DNA of 29,307 bases from JAWPMV01 sp038527215 (lineage in GTDB: Bacteria; Bacteroidota; Bacteroidia; J057). Under the pieces are notes generated by a model, which was given only the letters and a program-made list of their open reading frames with translations, ran no database searches and had not been told where the DNA came from. This document shows positions 16,887 to 24,604 of this stretch, in pieces (the first letter of the stretch is position 1; every line of letters starts with the position of its first letter). The DNA lies in NCBI GenBank assembly GCA_038527215.1, contig JBCBGC010000108.1, positions 1 through 29,307 on the forward strand. Direction: 5' to 3'. Position numbers and translations under genes: made by a program.

Positions 16887-17147
16887 ATTTTTCCAGAAAT
16901 CCTATTCAACCAGGATGAAAACATCCTCTTTTTCCGGGTATATAGGGCGAGTCAGGCATGGGCTGCTATTCGAGAAGGGCAAGCAGTCCCTCAAGGGGCC
17001 ATAGATTTGCTAGCCACATACATCGAACAAGCAGAAAACGGTGCCAAAAAACCCGTCGGGTTCGAAAATTTCTCTCTGCCTGAAAAAAGGGCAAAACGCA
17101 GAAAAACCTTTCAAATTAGGCTCTTGGGGCATATTTCCCCCTCCTGA
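16887..17147 (+). pseudogene. Possible 3' remnant of a degraded gene
   Basis: One frame is open for 86 codons to a TGA at 17145-17147 with a protein-like composition, for example ILFFRVYRASQAWAAIREG and AIDLLATYIEQA, then a basic tail (LPEKRAKRRKTF). No ATG or plausible GTG/TTG start with a leader is present, and the frame runs out into the end of the L,D-transpeptidase gene upstream. I read it as the C-terminal remnant of a lost gene, or as chance. The family is not recognised. Confidence 0.35.
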
Positions 17148-17152
17148 CATGA

Positions 17153-17182
17153 GTAACCACAACGGTTACCTAATTTTTTTTT
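17153..17182 (+). terminator. Short hairpin plus long T-run
   Basis: GTAACC (17153-17158), loop ACAAC, GGTTAC (17164-17169), then CTAA and nine T (17174-17182). The 6-bp stem is short, but the T-run is strong. It could terminate the transcript of the L,D-transpeptidase or the remnant before the DGPF gene starts at 17275. Confidence 0.45.
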
Positions 17183-17274
17183 CATTTTTTTTCTCTACCT
17201 ATGTCCTATTCTCAAAAACTCATTCGTCGTGGGGGTGAATGAAGTATTTGTATCACCTTTAATACCTACAAAAA

Positions 17275-17622
17275 ATGAAAGAATTCATGATGCTGTTCCG
17301 CCACATTCCTTCTCCTGATTACGTACCCACGCAAGAAGAAATTGCCGCCGAAATCAAAAAATGGCAGGACTGGATTGGAGGCATTGCAGCTCAGGGTAAA
17401 TTCGAGCGCACCGACCGGCTAGGAACCATAGGAAAAGTCGTCAAACCCGGTGGGTTGATCACCGACGGCCCCTACGCTGAAGTCAAAGAAATCATCGGCG
17501 GGCATATCATCATCAAAGCCTCCTCCCTCGACGAAGCCGTTGAAATCGCCCAAGGTTGCCCCGTCCTGGGACATCCCACCGGGCATGTAGAAGTCCGCGA
17601 AACCCTCGTCCTCAATCTGTAA
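17275..17622 (+). CDS. YCII-related (DGPF) domain protein
   Basis: A 115-residue cytoplasmic protein of the YCII/DGPF family. It opens KEFMMLFRH, has a central Lys/Gly-rich W-x-x-W-like helix (KKWQDWIGGI, about 28-37) and carries the name-giving DGPYAEVKEIIGGHIII at about 64-80. Members form small ferredoxin-like dimers. A His/Asp pair is proposed to be catalytic in some, but no reaction is established. Genes of this family are repeatedly found next to ECF42-type sigma factors, and one lies two genes downstream here (18252). That association suggests the protein belongs to the stress or detoxification output of the sigma factor. Confidence 0.88.
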   Translation: MKEFMMLFRHIPSPDYVPTQEEIAAEIKKWQDWIGGIAAQGKFERTDRLGTIGKVVKPGGLITDGPYAEVKEIIGGHIIIKASSLDEAVEIAQGCPVLGHPTGHVEVRETLVLNL

Positions 17623-17739
17623 TTTTTTACTGGGAGCATCCCAATCATCTTAAGTCTAATCTAGGTGCGTTGGCCCCGAAGATCCGTGGGGAGGATGGCA
17701 TGTGGGGAAGGCCTTGGTTGGGATCTTCTTGATTTTTGC

Positions 17740-17765
17740 GCCACTTTTTATCAAGAAAAAGTGGC
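17740..17765. repeat. GCCACTTTTT/AAAAAGTGGC inverted repeat
   Basis: A perfect 10-bp inverted repeat (17740-17749 / 17756-17765) with loop ATCAAG in the 177-bp gap between the DGPF and DUF1569 genes. It has no T-run after either strand's hairpin beyond the stem itself, so it is not a classic terminator. It may be a dispersed palindrome or an attenuator between the two genes. Confidence 0.6.
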
Positions 17766-17799
17766 AAGGGAGTAAAAAGAAAATCTAACAAAAAAACTA

Positions 17800-18252
17800 A
17801 TGAACACCATCTTCACCCCCTCCACCATATCCGAGTTCAAAAACAGAATACATCACCTCAACCCGGAAGCAGAAGCCAATTGGGGCAAAATGAGCCTCTA
17901 CCAGATGCTTAAACACTGCACAGAAAACGACAGAATGCTCCTGCGGGAAAAAGCTTACCGGCGACTGTTCATCGGGAGACTCTTTGGCAGGATGGCCCTG
18001 AAAAGCACCATCAAGGATGAGCAACCTATGAAACCCAATGGTGCGACTCATCCAGACCTGATCTTCAAGGGAGCAGGAGACGTTTCGGAACAAAAAGCCC
18101 AATGGCTGGACTTACTGGATAAATATGCCCAACAGACTGAAGCGGATTATCAGGATTTTGTCCACCCTTTTTTCGGAAAAATGACTAAATCAGAAGTAGG
18201 TCGCTTTGCCTATAAGCATATTGACCATCATCTACGCCAATTCGGAGCCTAA
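17800..18252 (+). CDS. DUF1569 family protein (DinB-like fold)
   Basis: A 150-residue protein matching DUF1569 by its conserved blocks: WGKMSLYQMLKHC near 28-40, HPFFGKMTKSEVGRFAYKHI near 122-141, and HIDHHLRQFG at the end. DUF1569 proteins are DinB-superfamily four-helix bundles with His ligands, so metal-dependent thiol or detoxification chemistry is a reasonable but unproven guess. There is no signal peptide. The TAA stop overlaps the ATG of the sigma-factor gene by one base (TAATG), which strongly suggests translational coupling and a shared role. Confidence 0.85.
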   Translation: MNTIFTPSTISEFKNRIHHLNPEAEANWGKMSLYQMLKHCTENDRMLLREKAYRRLFIGRLFGRMALKSTIKDEQPMKPNGATHPDLIFKGAGDVSEQKAQWLDLLDKYAQQTEADYQDFVHPFFGKMTKSEVGRFAYKHIDHHLRQFGA

Positions 18253-19472
18253 TGTCCACCCCTGACCTCATTCCCTCTCTCTACCGGGCAGAGTACAGCA
18301 AAATGATCGCTGTACTCTGCCGGAATTTTGGGCTAGATCAACTGGGGCTGGCTGAGGACATAGTAGCGGATACTTTCTTGCAAGCCTCCGAACAATGGCC
18401 GGTCCAGGGCATCCCCGAGCAACCTGCGGCCTGGCTCTACACCGTGGCCAAAAACCGCACCCTGGATTACCTACGCAGGCAAAAAACCCGCCGCGATAAA
18501 GTAGAGCCAAACTGGAAAGCAGATCAGGGCCAAAGCCAGGACATCGCCTGGGATGCGTCGGTCATCCAGGATAGCCAACTGCGCATGATCTTTGCCATTT
18601 GCCATCCCAGTCTCCCCCCCGAATCGCAGATCGTGCTGGCCCTGCGCATCCTGGGCGGCTTTGGCATAGAGGAGATCGCTGCGGCTTTTCTTTCTAATAA
18701 AGCCGCTATTAATAAGCGCCTATACCGGGCAAAAAGCAGTTTGCGAGAACAAAACATCGAGCTCGATCTTCCTGATGAACGGGAAATTTCCCAACGCCTC
18801 GAAAGCGTCCTGACCACGATCTACCTGCTGTTCAATGAAGGCTATTATTCCGCTAGCCCCAACCAGTCCCTCCGCCAGGATTTTTGCTTGGAAGCCATGC
18901 GCCTGGCCATCTGCCTGACCGAGGATGCCCGTACCCAAATGCCAAAAGTCTATGCGTTGCTTTCGCTAATGTGCTTTCATGCTTCACGATTCGAAGCAAG
19001 AAAAGTGGGAGAGGAATGGGTACTCTACTGGGACCAGGACCGTAATCTCTGGAACCGAGGCCTCATTCGAAAAGGCGAGCAATACCTCAACCTTTCCTCT
19101 ACCGGAGAAAAGCTCAGCAAATACCATTTGGAAGCAGCCATTGCCTACTGGCATACCCAGGAAGAAGACCCGGAAAAATGGGAAAACATCCTTCAGCTGT
19201 ATAACTACCTACTCCAGGTGGAATATTCTCCTGTGGCAGCCCTCAACCGCACCTATGCCCTCGCCCTCGCCAATTCACCGAAAGAGGCCTTGACCGAAGC
19301 AAAAAAACTAGCCTTGGATAAGCTACCGCTTTATCACTGCCTACTGGCCGAACTCTATCTTATGACAGAAGCAGTTCCCCTAGCCCAGGAACACCTCAAG
19401 AAAGCCTTACTTCTTACCGCCTCCACAGCCGAGCAGCAATTGATCAAGAAAAAGTTGCAGCAATTGGTGTGA
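18252..19472 (+). CDS. ECF42-type sigma factor with C-terminal TPR-like extension
   Basis: A 406-residue RNA polymerase sigma factor. Region 2 lies at about 10-80 (AEDIVADTFLQA; then AAWLYTVAKNRTLDYLRRQ, the -10 recognition helix). Region 4 lies at about 118-168 (LPPESQIVLALRILGGFGIEEIAAAFL ... the -35 helix-turn-helix NKAAINKRLYRAK). A long C-terminal part (about 180-406, beginning with TIYLLFNEGYY) is the DUF6596/TPR-like domain that defines the ECF42 group. In that group the extension replaces a separate anti-sigma factor, and none is seen here. Its usual partners are DGPF genes, present at 17275. Translation is coupled to DUF1569 upstream. Confidence 0.92.
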   Translation: MSTPDLIPSLYRAEYSKMIAVLCRNFGLDQLGLAEDIVADTFLQASEQWPVQGIPEQPAAWLYTVAKNRTLDYLRRQKTRRDKVEPNWKADQGQSQDIAWDASVIQDSQLRMIFAICHPSLPPESQIVLALRILGGFGIEEIAAAFLSNKAAINKRLYRAKSSLREQNIELDLPDEREISQRLESVLTTIYLLFNEGYYSASPNQSLRQDFCLEAMRLAICLTEDARTQMPKVYALLSLMCFHASRFEARKVGEEWVLYWDQDRNLWNRGLIRKGEQYLNLSSTGEKLSKYHLEAAIAYWHTQEEDPEKWENILQLYNYLLQVEYSPVAALNRTYALALANSPKEALTEAKKLALDKLPLYHCLLAELYLMTEAVPLAQEHLKKALLLTASTAEQQLIKKKLQQLV

Positions 19473-19499
19473 GTTTGCTCCCCTCAAACCCAAACTATG

Positions 19500-19513
19500 C
19501 GTATATTCGTATA
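19500..19513 (+). promoter_or_regulatory. CGTATA direct repeat upstream of toxin-antitoxin pair
   Basis: CGTATA occurs twice 8 bases apart (19500-19505, 19508-19513), 17 bases before the antitoxin ATG. It could be an operator for autoregulation, as is usual for toxin-antitoxin modules. This is a weak inference from position only. Confidence 0.25.
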
Positions 19514-19529
19514 GGTAGTAAAGCAAGAA

Positions 19530-19751
19530 ATGAACTGGCAGGAGCATATCGAGTCAAATCCCAAGATTATGTTTGGGAAACCCGTGATCAAAGGCACGCG
19601 GATTCCAGTTGATCTGATTTTGGAAAAACTTGCCCTGGGAGAAACCACAGAGCAAGTGCTCACCGCTTATCCTCATCTTACTGCCGCCCATCTTCAGGCT
19701 TGCTTTGCCTTTGCCGCTGCTTCAGTAAGGAACGAGTTAGTTCTTCCTTAG
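19530..19751 (+). CDS. DUF433 family antitoxin
   Basis: A 73-residue protein with the DUF433 signature: NPKIMFGKPVIKGTRIPV (about 10-27), LILEKLALGETTEQVLTAYP (about 29-48) and a last helix with LTAAHLQACFAFAA. The fold is a winged or tri-helical DNA-binding domain used by antitoxins partnered with DUF5615 PIN-like toxins. The toxin gene begins 12 bases after this stop, in the same direction, as in known pairs. It probably binds its own promoter and neutralises the toxin. Confidence 0.9.
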   Translation: MNWQEHIESNPKIMFGKPVIKGTRIPVDLILEKLALGETTEQVLTAYPHLTAAHLQACFAFAAASVRNELVLP

Positions 19752-19763
19752 TCCCATCCATAT

Positions 19764-20120
19764 ATGAAATTTTTGGCCGACGAAAACATCGATCGGGCCC
19801 TGGTCCTGTTGCTTCGAAAAAATGGTTATCAGGTATTGGATATCAAAGAGATTTCACCAGGAATAGAGGATGAAAAAGTCTTGAACCTGGCCAATTCAGA
19901 AGAGGCGATTTTATTAACCGAAGACAAAGATTTTGGCGAATTAGTATTCAGATTGAAACTGATAAGCCAGGGGGTGGTATTGATACGCCTGAACGGGTGG
20001 GATAGTGAAAAAAGAGGGAAGCGAATTATTCAGGTCATCCAGCAATATCAAGCCTCCCTATGGCAGGCCTTCACGGTAATTGATCATGACAAGGTTCGAA
20101 TTAGAAAGTCGCTTCTTTAA
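19764..20120 (+). CDS. DUF5615 PIN-like toxin
   Basis: A 118-residue protein of the PIN-like DUF5615 group. The acidic residues expected of the nuclease site are visible in FLADENID (about 3-10) and LLTEDKDFGEL (about 50-60), with GVVLIRLNG (about 71-79) as the next conserved strand. PIN-like domains are Mg-dependent RNases. The target RNA is not known. It is encoded 12 bases downstream of the DUF433 antitoxin and convergent with the MOSC gene, with 10 bases between the stops. The frame is intact, so the module may be functional. Confidence 0.88.
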   Translation: MKFLADENIDRALVLLLRKNGYQVLDIKEISPGIEDEKVLNLANSEEAILLTEDKDFGELVFRLKLISQGVVLIRLNGWDSEKRGKRIIQVIQQYQASLWQAFTVIDHDKVRIRKSLL

Positions 20121-20130
20121 CTTAGCATTT

Positions 20131-20922
20131 TCACCTCAACTCTTCCACCTCCATGCCGACCTCTACCTTCCCTTCTCCTTCATGTAAAAGATTCACCCCA
20201 AAGTGAATGCTGTGGTCGAAGTTCCGGTAGGCAGCCAGGGTGCGATTAGGCTCCTTTTGCATGAGGCCCGTTTCCTGGTCAATGTTGGGAACTTGACAGC
20301 GGATGCAGACTTTAACGTTGAAAAACTGGATGGCTCCTAATCGAAAACTTTTCCAGTCGTCTTCTTCATGCGGCGTAACGGCATCTATCACCAGATTAGG
20401 ACGAAAGCGATCCATGCCGACGGGCGTATCTAGTTTAGCATTGAGAAAATCAAGGCTGGCCTGCCCAATCAGCAAGTGAGGATAGCCATCCGCAAAACTC
20501 ACCAGATCTTCTTTGCGAGGCCGGGATACCAAACGCTTATGCTCCTCTGCCATATAGATCAGATGAACCTTTTCTCCCAAAAATTCCGAGAACCAGGCAT
20601 CAACCGCGTCTGATACCCGAAGTCCGGCCGTATCTTTTCCCCAGACCTGCGTAGCGATTACCTCCTGGGTGGTAGGGACAAAAGGCACGGTCAGCGCCGC
20701 TTTCAAGCCTTGCTTTTGCTCCACCCTTAACCCATCCTCCGCAACAGATACCGCCAGCGTGGCTAGTTTCGGAAAGCCTCTTTGCGTAATAAAGGTGCCA
20801 TCGGCCTGCACCAGCATCCAGCGACGATCGTGCTTAAGACCGCGATCGGTCAGTTCGGCAGAAGTGGCACGAAAACCCCCGAGGGCTTTGATGGGATAGA
20901 TATAGATGTGGGTGAGTTGCAT
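20131..20922 (-). CDS. MOSC domain protein with MOSC N-terminal barrel
   Basis: A 263-residue protein with the MOSC_N beta barrel (IYPIKALGG at about 8-16, then LTDRGLKHDRRWMLV at about 24-38) followed by the MOSC domain. The block FNVKVCIRCQVPNIDQETG (about 201-219) carries Cys206 and Cys209. In the family a Cys at this place binds sulfur or the molybdenum cofactor. Relatives include mARC/YcbX-type N-oxide reductases, which also need a ferredoxin-like partner; no C-terminal 2Fe-2S domain is present here, unlike YcbX. It probably reduces N-hydroxylated compounds, but that is inference. Confidence 0.88.
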   Translation of the reverse strand: MQLTHIYIYPIKALGGFRATSAELTDRGLKHDRRWMLVQADGTFITQRGFPKLATLAVSVAEDGLRVEQKQGLKAALTVPFVPTTQEVIATQVWGKDTAGLRVSDAVDAWFSEFLGEKVHLIYMAEEHKRLVSRPRKEDLVSFADGYPHLLIGQASLDFLNAKLDTPVGMDRFRPNLVIDAVTPHEEDDWKSFRLGAIQFFNVKVCIRCQVPNIDQETGLMQKEPNRTLAAYRNFDHSIHFGVNLLHEGEGKVEVGMEVEELR

Positions 20923-20984
20923 AAGATGGGAGTTACTGAAGGCGAATTTAGGGCTTTTGGGGAGGAAACAAACTGCCCTTCCTG

Positions 20985-22199
20985 CTAATCCCTTTTTTCC
21001 TGTAACATCCTCGCAATCTCGCTTAAGCTATCCGTCATGACTGGAGCATTATACTGCTCCCAAAATGCGGCATCATAGGCCTCAGCCTGCAGCTCTATAC
21101 TCTGCTGAGCCTTTAAATTGGCGCGAAAGACATAAGGCTCAGAACCAGGTACCACCACCCGATGAATAAACAATTCTTTCTTCGGCTCCTTGACAAATAA
21201 CAGCTGCTCAGGTTCCTCCATATTGTAAATTTCCCAGCGATCGCTTTCCCGCTGATATTGGAGATACCATTTGCCCTGTATTTTCTGATAGGTAAAAAGC
21301 AGGTCATAGTGGGTTTCCTGCTGTCCATTTCCCAGTCGATCTTTGTAATAGCTTTTTTCTGTCCGGGCTCGGCTTAGTTCGATTCGGGCAAAAGCAAAAT
21401 CCTCGGTATGAATAAATAAACGAGCGGTCTGGAAAGGTGCCTTGACCGCTTCAATTTCGTATACCCAATCCCCTTGCCAGGCCTGTACGCCTTTGAGGGT
21501 GTACGTCCAGCCTTTGCGAAATTTGATAGGGCCATAGTCGTAGCGGATGCATTCATCCTCCAACAGATCGATGACCGCATTTTTTCGATCCCAGGCATCG
21601 TTCCACGGATGCTTTTTCCCGAGAAAGCTCCGCTTCACCTGTTCCAACTCCACCGCAGGAGTCGCCTCAAATAGGGGCTGCGCATAGGATATCTTGATGG
21701 CACACTCCATATACTCCACGTACTGCCCATCTTCTTGCTGTAAATCTCTCACGTAGCCTTCCAAATAATAGGGCTCCTGCGGATAATTTTGCTCGATCGC
21801 TTGGTAGGCTTTCTTGACAATAGCTCTGGCTGAAAGGCGTTTTCCTTTCCCCGGTTGAATCAGCACGGTATCCAGTTTTTTTTCTACCGCTTCTAGCAAA
21901 ATCACGGTAGGATTGCCTAAACCCTGAATGGGTAATCGTTGCATATCAAAACCAATGGCGGATACCGTAATGCTGCTGTCGCTAAACCTGGATGCCAGAT
22001 ACAGGACAAACTTCCCCTCGGAGTTGGTTTGTACCGAGCGCCCCAGACCAGGCACCGCAACAGTGGCCAATTCCAAAGGCATACCGCTTTCCCCGTCCCG
22101 AACTTCTCCCTGGAGCTGTAGGATATCCTGGGCAAATACACCGATGGGAAGGAAAAAAATCAAAAGGAGCAAAAAAGAAGGTGCGTAGCGCATAGGCAT
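20985..22199 (-). CDS. Exported CarboxypepD_reg-like domain protein
   Basis: A 404-residue exported protein. The signal peptide covers about the first 24 residues (RYAPSFLLLLIFFLP, then VFAQ). Residues about 27-110 form a carboxypeptidase-regulatory-like beta sandwich (GEVRDGESGMPLELATVAV ... NSEGKFVLYL), as found at the N-termini of TonB-dependent receptors and other Bacteroidota surface proteins. The rest (about 125-404) is an unassigned beta-rich domain with no plug or barrel, resembling uncharacterised DUF5686-like proteins. The start at 22199 is chosen because it gives a clean signal; another ATG lies two codons on (22193). The upstream frame to 22331 has no family support. Function unknown, probably periplasmic or outer-membrane associated. 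Confidence 0.72.
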   Translation of the reverse strand: MPMRYAPSFLLLLIFFLPIGVFAQDILQLQGEVRDGESGMPLELATVAVPGLGRSVQTNSEGKFVLYLASRFSDSSITVSAIGFDMQRLPIQGLGNPTVILLEAVEKKLDTVLIQPGKGKRLSARAIVKKAYQAIEQNYPQEPYYLEGYVRDLQQEDGQYVEYMECAIKISYAQPLFEATPAVELEQVKRSFLGKKHPWNDAWDRKNAVIDLLEDECIRYDYGPIKFRKGWTYTLKGVQAWQGDWVYEIEAVKAPFQTARLFIHTEDFAFARIELSRARTEKSYYKDRLGNGQQETHYDLLFTYQKIQGKWYLQYQRESDRWEIYNMEEPEQLLFVKEPKKELFIHRVVVPGSEPYVFRANLKAQQSIELQAEAYDAAFWEQYNAPVMTDSLSEIARMLQEKRD

Positions 22200-22336
22200 G
22201 AGGTTTTCACCGGCGCTGGTCCCATTCTTCTTTAAAATGAAAAGCCCACCGGTTTCTTGGGTTAGAAAAAGAAACTTTTGGTGGGAAAAAATGAAGGACG
22301 ATGGTCCAGAAAAGATACAAAGGCAGAACAAAAAGG

Positions 22337-22364
22337 TTGCAGGATAAATGCACTTTTAGTTTTG
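22337..22364 (+). promoter_or_regulatory. Bacteroidota-type promoter of the DM13 operon
   Basis: TTG at 22337-22339, a 17-base gap, then TAGTTTTG at 22357-22364, an exact TAnnTTTG match. A transcript start near 22371 would leave a leader of about 117 bases before the ATG at 22488, long enough for regulation. Confidence 0.5.
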
Positions 22365-22487
22365 ACCCCAAAAAAGGAAAGAAACAGCGGTAAGGATTTT
22401 TTTCGAAAAAAAATTCCTCGTGTCAAGTCCCTGACAATTCTCCCCGGTTGAAAGCCTCATCTTGCGGTAGAAATTGCCACTAAACGT

Positions 22488-23177
22488 ATGAAACAACAAC
22501 GTTCCCTTTGGGGCCTGGCCTTGGCGGCCATGGTCCTGGTCAGCTCATGCATCGGTGATGACTTTATCGATGACAGCATAGCCGAACAGCTCCGGATTAC
22601 TGCACAGGTAGATAGCCTCGCCATCGGCGATAGCTTTCAGTTGGAAGCCTCATTTTTCAACCGCCTGGGTGCAGAAGAAGCGGTTTCCCTGAACTGGACC
22701 AGTCTGGATCCGAATCTGGTGGAAGTATCCTCCGCCGGACTGATGACAGGATTGGCCGAAGGTGATGCCCGGGTTACTGCCTGGACCGAAAGAACCAATG
22801 GAGACAATGTCTCAGACACCCTCGATGTGCATATCGGACAAACCACCTCAGGCGGGGTAACTGCCCGAGCCGGAATGCTCCAGACTACCAGCAGCTACAG
22901 ACTGGTAGGCGACTTCATGATGGAACAGGTTGGCGATAAGCTCGTCCTTTCCCTGGATGAAAATTACGAAGCCTCCAGCAGCCTCCCCGGTCTTTATCTC
23001 TACCTGACCAATAACCCCAGCACCATCAACAATGCAGTTGAGGTAAGTAAGGTCACCATTTTTAAAGGTGCCCACGAGTTTGAAATTTCAGATGTCGATT
23101 TAAGTGAGTACAACTATGTTCTCTACTGGTGTAAGCCTTTTGGGGTGAAAGTAGGAGAAGGAAAATTTATGGATTAA
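22488..23177 (+). CDS. BIG2 - DM13 domain lipoprotein
   Basis: A 229-residue lipoprotein with lipobox VLVSSC (Cys21). Residues about 30-118 look like a bacterial Ig-like group 2 domain (SLAIGDSFQLEASFFN, VEVSSAGLMTGLAEGDARVTA). Residues about 125-229 match the DM13 fold: LVLSLDENYEASSSLPGLYLYL, then FKGAHEFEI and YNYVLYWCKPFGVKVGEG near the end. The Cys215 in YWC is the conserved residue that has been proposed to be redox active in DM13 domains. It probably sits on the outer membrane or periplasmic face. Its TAA overlaps the ATG of the barrel gene downstream by one base. Confidence 0.8.
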   Translation: MKQQRSLWGLALAAMVLVSSCIGDDFIDDSIAEQLRITAQVDSLAIGDSFQLEASFFNRLGAEEAVSLNWTSLDPNLVEVSSAGLMTGLAEGDARVTAWTERTNGDNVSDTLDVHIGQTTSGGVTARAGMLQTTSSYRLVGDFMMEQVGDKLVLSLDENYEASSSLPGLYLYLTNNPSTINNAVEVSKVTIFKGAHEFEISDVDLSEYNYVLYWCKPFGVKVGEGKFMD

Positions 23178-24064
23178 TGAACAGACACACAGATATATTT
23201 CCCGTTTTGCGCGTCCTGGGCGTCTGGATGCTTTTTACCCTAAGCAGTTTCACCCTGGCTCTTGCAGGGGGGGGCTGGACTCCAGACAAGGGCTCTGGTT
23301 TTATCAAGCTCGGACAGTGGTGGGTCGTTTCGGACCGACATTATACGGACCAGGGCATTGACCCGAACACAACCTTTGGGGTATTCAATACCTCCATTTA
23401 TGCGGAATTCGGCTTGACCAACCGCTTACAGGCGACCGTGTACGCGCCTTTTTTCAGCCGCACCTATTTCAACAATACCATTTCCCAAAATACAGGGGAA
23501 GTCATTCAGGCTGGGGAAGCCATTCAGAGCTTTGGAGATACGGATATTAGTTTGACCTATGGCTTCCGCAAAGGCAAGTCCCTGGTGTGGAGTGCGACCG
23601 TACTGTTTGGCTTGCCCCTGGGCAATGCCTCTGGAGGAAGTCAGGGCAACCTGCAAACTGGCGATGGAGAATTTAACCAGATGATCCGTGCCGATGTGGG
23701 ATACAGCAAGCGCCTGGGCAAGGTGGACACCTATTATACGGCCTATGTGGGCTTGAACAATCGTACCAACGGCTTTTCGGATGAGTTCCGTTATGGCATT
23801 GAGGCCGGGGCGACTTTTAAGAATCGGGTTACCACCACTTTTCGGGTGTTTGGGATTAATTCCTTTAAAAATGGTTCTTCAACAGATGTGCCCAATAGTA
23901 CCAGTTTGTTTGCCAACAATAGTGAGCATCTGACCATTTCGCCGGAAGTATCGGTTCGGGTGCAAAAGGATTGGTTTCTTTCAGCTACCGCGGCCGGAGC
24001 CGTTTGGGGACGCCTGATTTTTGCCAGTCCCTCCTTTGCGGTGGGCATCGCTAAGAGAATTTGA
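23177..24064 (+). CDS. Putative outer-membrane beta-barrel protein
   Basis: A 295-residue exported protein. The signal peptide ends near LALAGGGWT (about residue 30). The mature part is built of alternating short strands (FIKLGQWWVVSDRHY, IYAEFGLTNRLQATVYAPF, DISLTYGFRKG, YYTAYVGLNNRT, FRYGIEAGATFKNRVTTTF) and ends in the aromatic or charged FAVGIAKRI, like small outer-membrane barrels of the MetA/DUF-type transporters. No enzyme motif is seen. It starts inside the stop codon of the DM13 lipoprotein (TAATG), so the two are coupled and probably form one complex. The role is not known. Confidence 0.72.
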   Translation: MNRHTDIFPVLRVLGVWMLFTLSSFTLALAGGGWTPDKGSGFIKLGQWWVVSDRHYTDQGIDPNTTFGVFNTSIYAEFGLTNRLQATVYAPFFSRTYFNNTISQNTGEVIQAGEAIQSFGDTDISLTYGFRKGKSLVWSATVLFGLPLGNASGGSQGNLQTGDGEFNQMIRADVGYSKRLGKVDTYYTAYVGLNNRTNGFSDEFRYGIEAGATFKNRVTTTFRVFGINSFKNGSSTDVPNSTSLFANNSEHLTISPEVSVRVQKDWFLSATAAGAVWGRLIFASPSFAVGIAKRI

Positions 24065-24099
24065 CACCTATTTGATTTTCCTTTGATACATTTTCTTTT

Positions 24100-24127
24100 G
24101 AGGTGGGCCACTTGGTCCGCCTCTTTT
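24100..24127 (+). terminator. Terminator of the DM13/barrel operon
   Basis: GAGGTGG (24100-24106) pairs with CCGCCTC (24117-24123) through one G-T wobble, extended inward by GCC/GGT, and is followed by TTTT (24124-24127). It lies 36 bases after the barrel stop codon and just before repeat array 2. Confidence 0.65.
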
Positions 24128-24135
24128 GGTTTGGG

Positions 24136-24589
24136 CCACGAATGCACGAATGGAAGACGAATTCAGAAGCTATTCGTCCCTCATTCGAAAATTCGTGGCT
24201 ATCATTTATAAGGGCCACGAATGCGCGAATGGAAGACTAATTCAGAAGCTATTCGTCCCTCATTCGAAAATTCGTGGCTATCAATTATAAGGGCCACGAA
24301 TGCACGAATGGAAGACAAATTCAGAAGCTATTCGTCCTTAATTCGAAAATTCGTGGCTATCATCTATAAGGGCCACGAATGCGCGAATGGAAGACGAATC
24401 GGAAGCTATACGTCCCTCATTCGAAAATTCGTGGCTATCATTTATAAGGGCCACCAATGCGCGAATGGAAGACGAATCAGAAGCTATTCGTCCCGCATTC
24501 GAAAATTCGTGGCTAAAATTAAAAGGGCCACGAATGCGCGAGTGGAAGACGAATCAGTAGCTATTCGTCCCTCATTCGATAATTCGTGG
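24136..24589 (+). repeat. Palindromic repeat array 2 (six full units)
   Basis: Full units at 24136-24198, 24215-24277, 24294-24356, 24373-24434, 24451-24512 and 24528-24589 (62-63 bp), joined by 14-17-bp AT-rich spacers (CTATCATTTATAAGGG in the first four, CTAAAATTAAAAGGG in the last two). The periods are 79, 79, 79, 78 and 77. Each unit can pair CCACGAAT/ATTCGTGG, CGAATG/CATTCG and GACGAAT/ATTCGTC around a 9-base loop TCAGAAGCT. The six CGAAT/ATTCG words per unit are mirror-symmetric. Small changes exist, such as CCACCAAT in unit 5 and ATACG in unit 4. Confidence 0.95.
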
Positions 24590-24604
24590 CTAAAATTAAA
24601 AGGG

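Larger units (their letters stand above)
16877..17274. other. Long intergenic spacer with a gene remnant and a hairpin
   Basis: No intact gene is seen. The stretch contains an open frame without a start (16887-17147), a short hairpin followed by a long T-run (17153-17182), and the leader of the next gene. The first half reads like former coding DNA and the second half is AT-rich regulatory-looking sequence. Confidence 0.6.

Noticed and set aside
17740..17765. Inverted repeat as a terminator of the DGPF gene
   Set aside because: No T-run follows the stem on the plus strand and it stands about 118 bases past the stop; kept only as a repeat.
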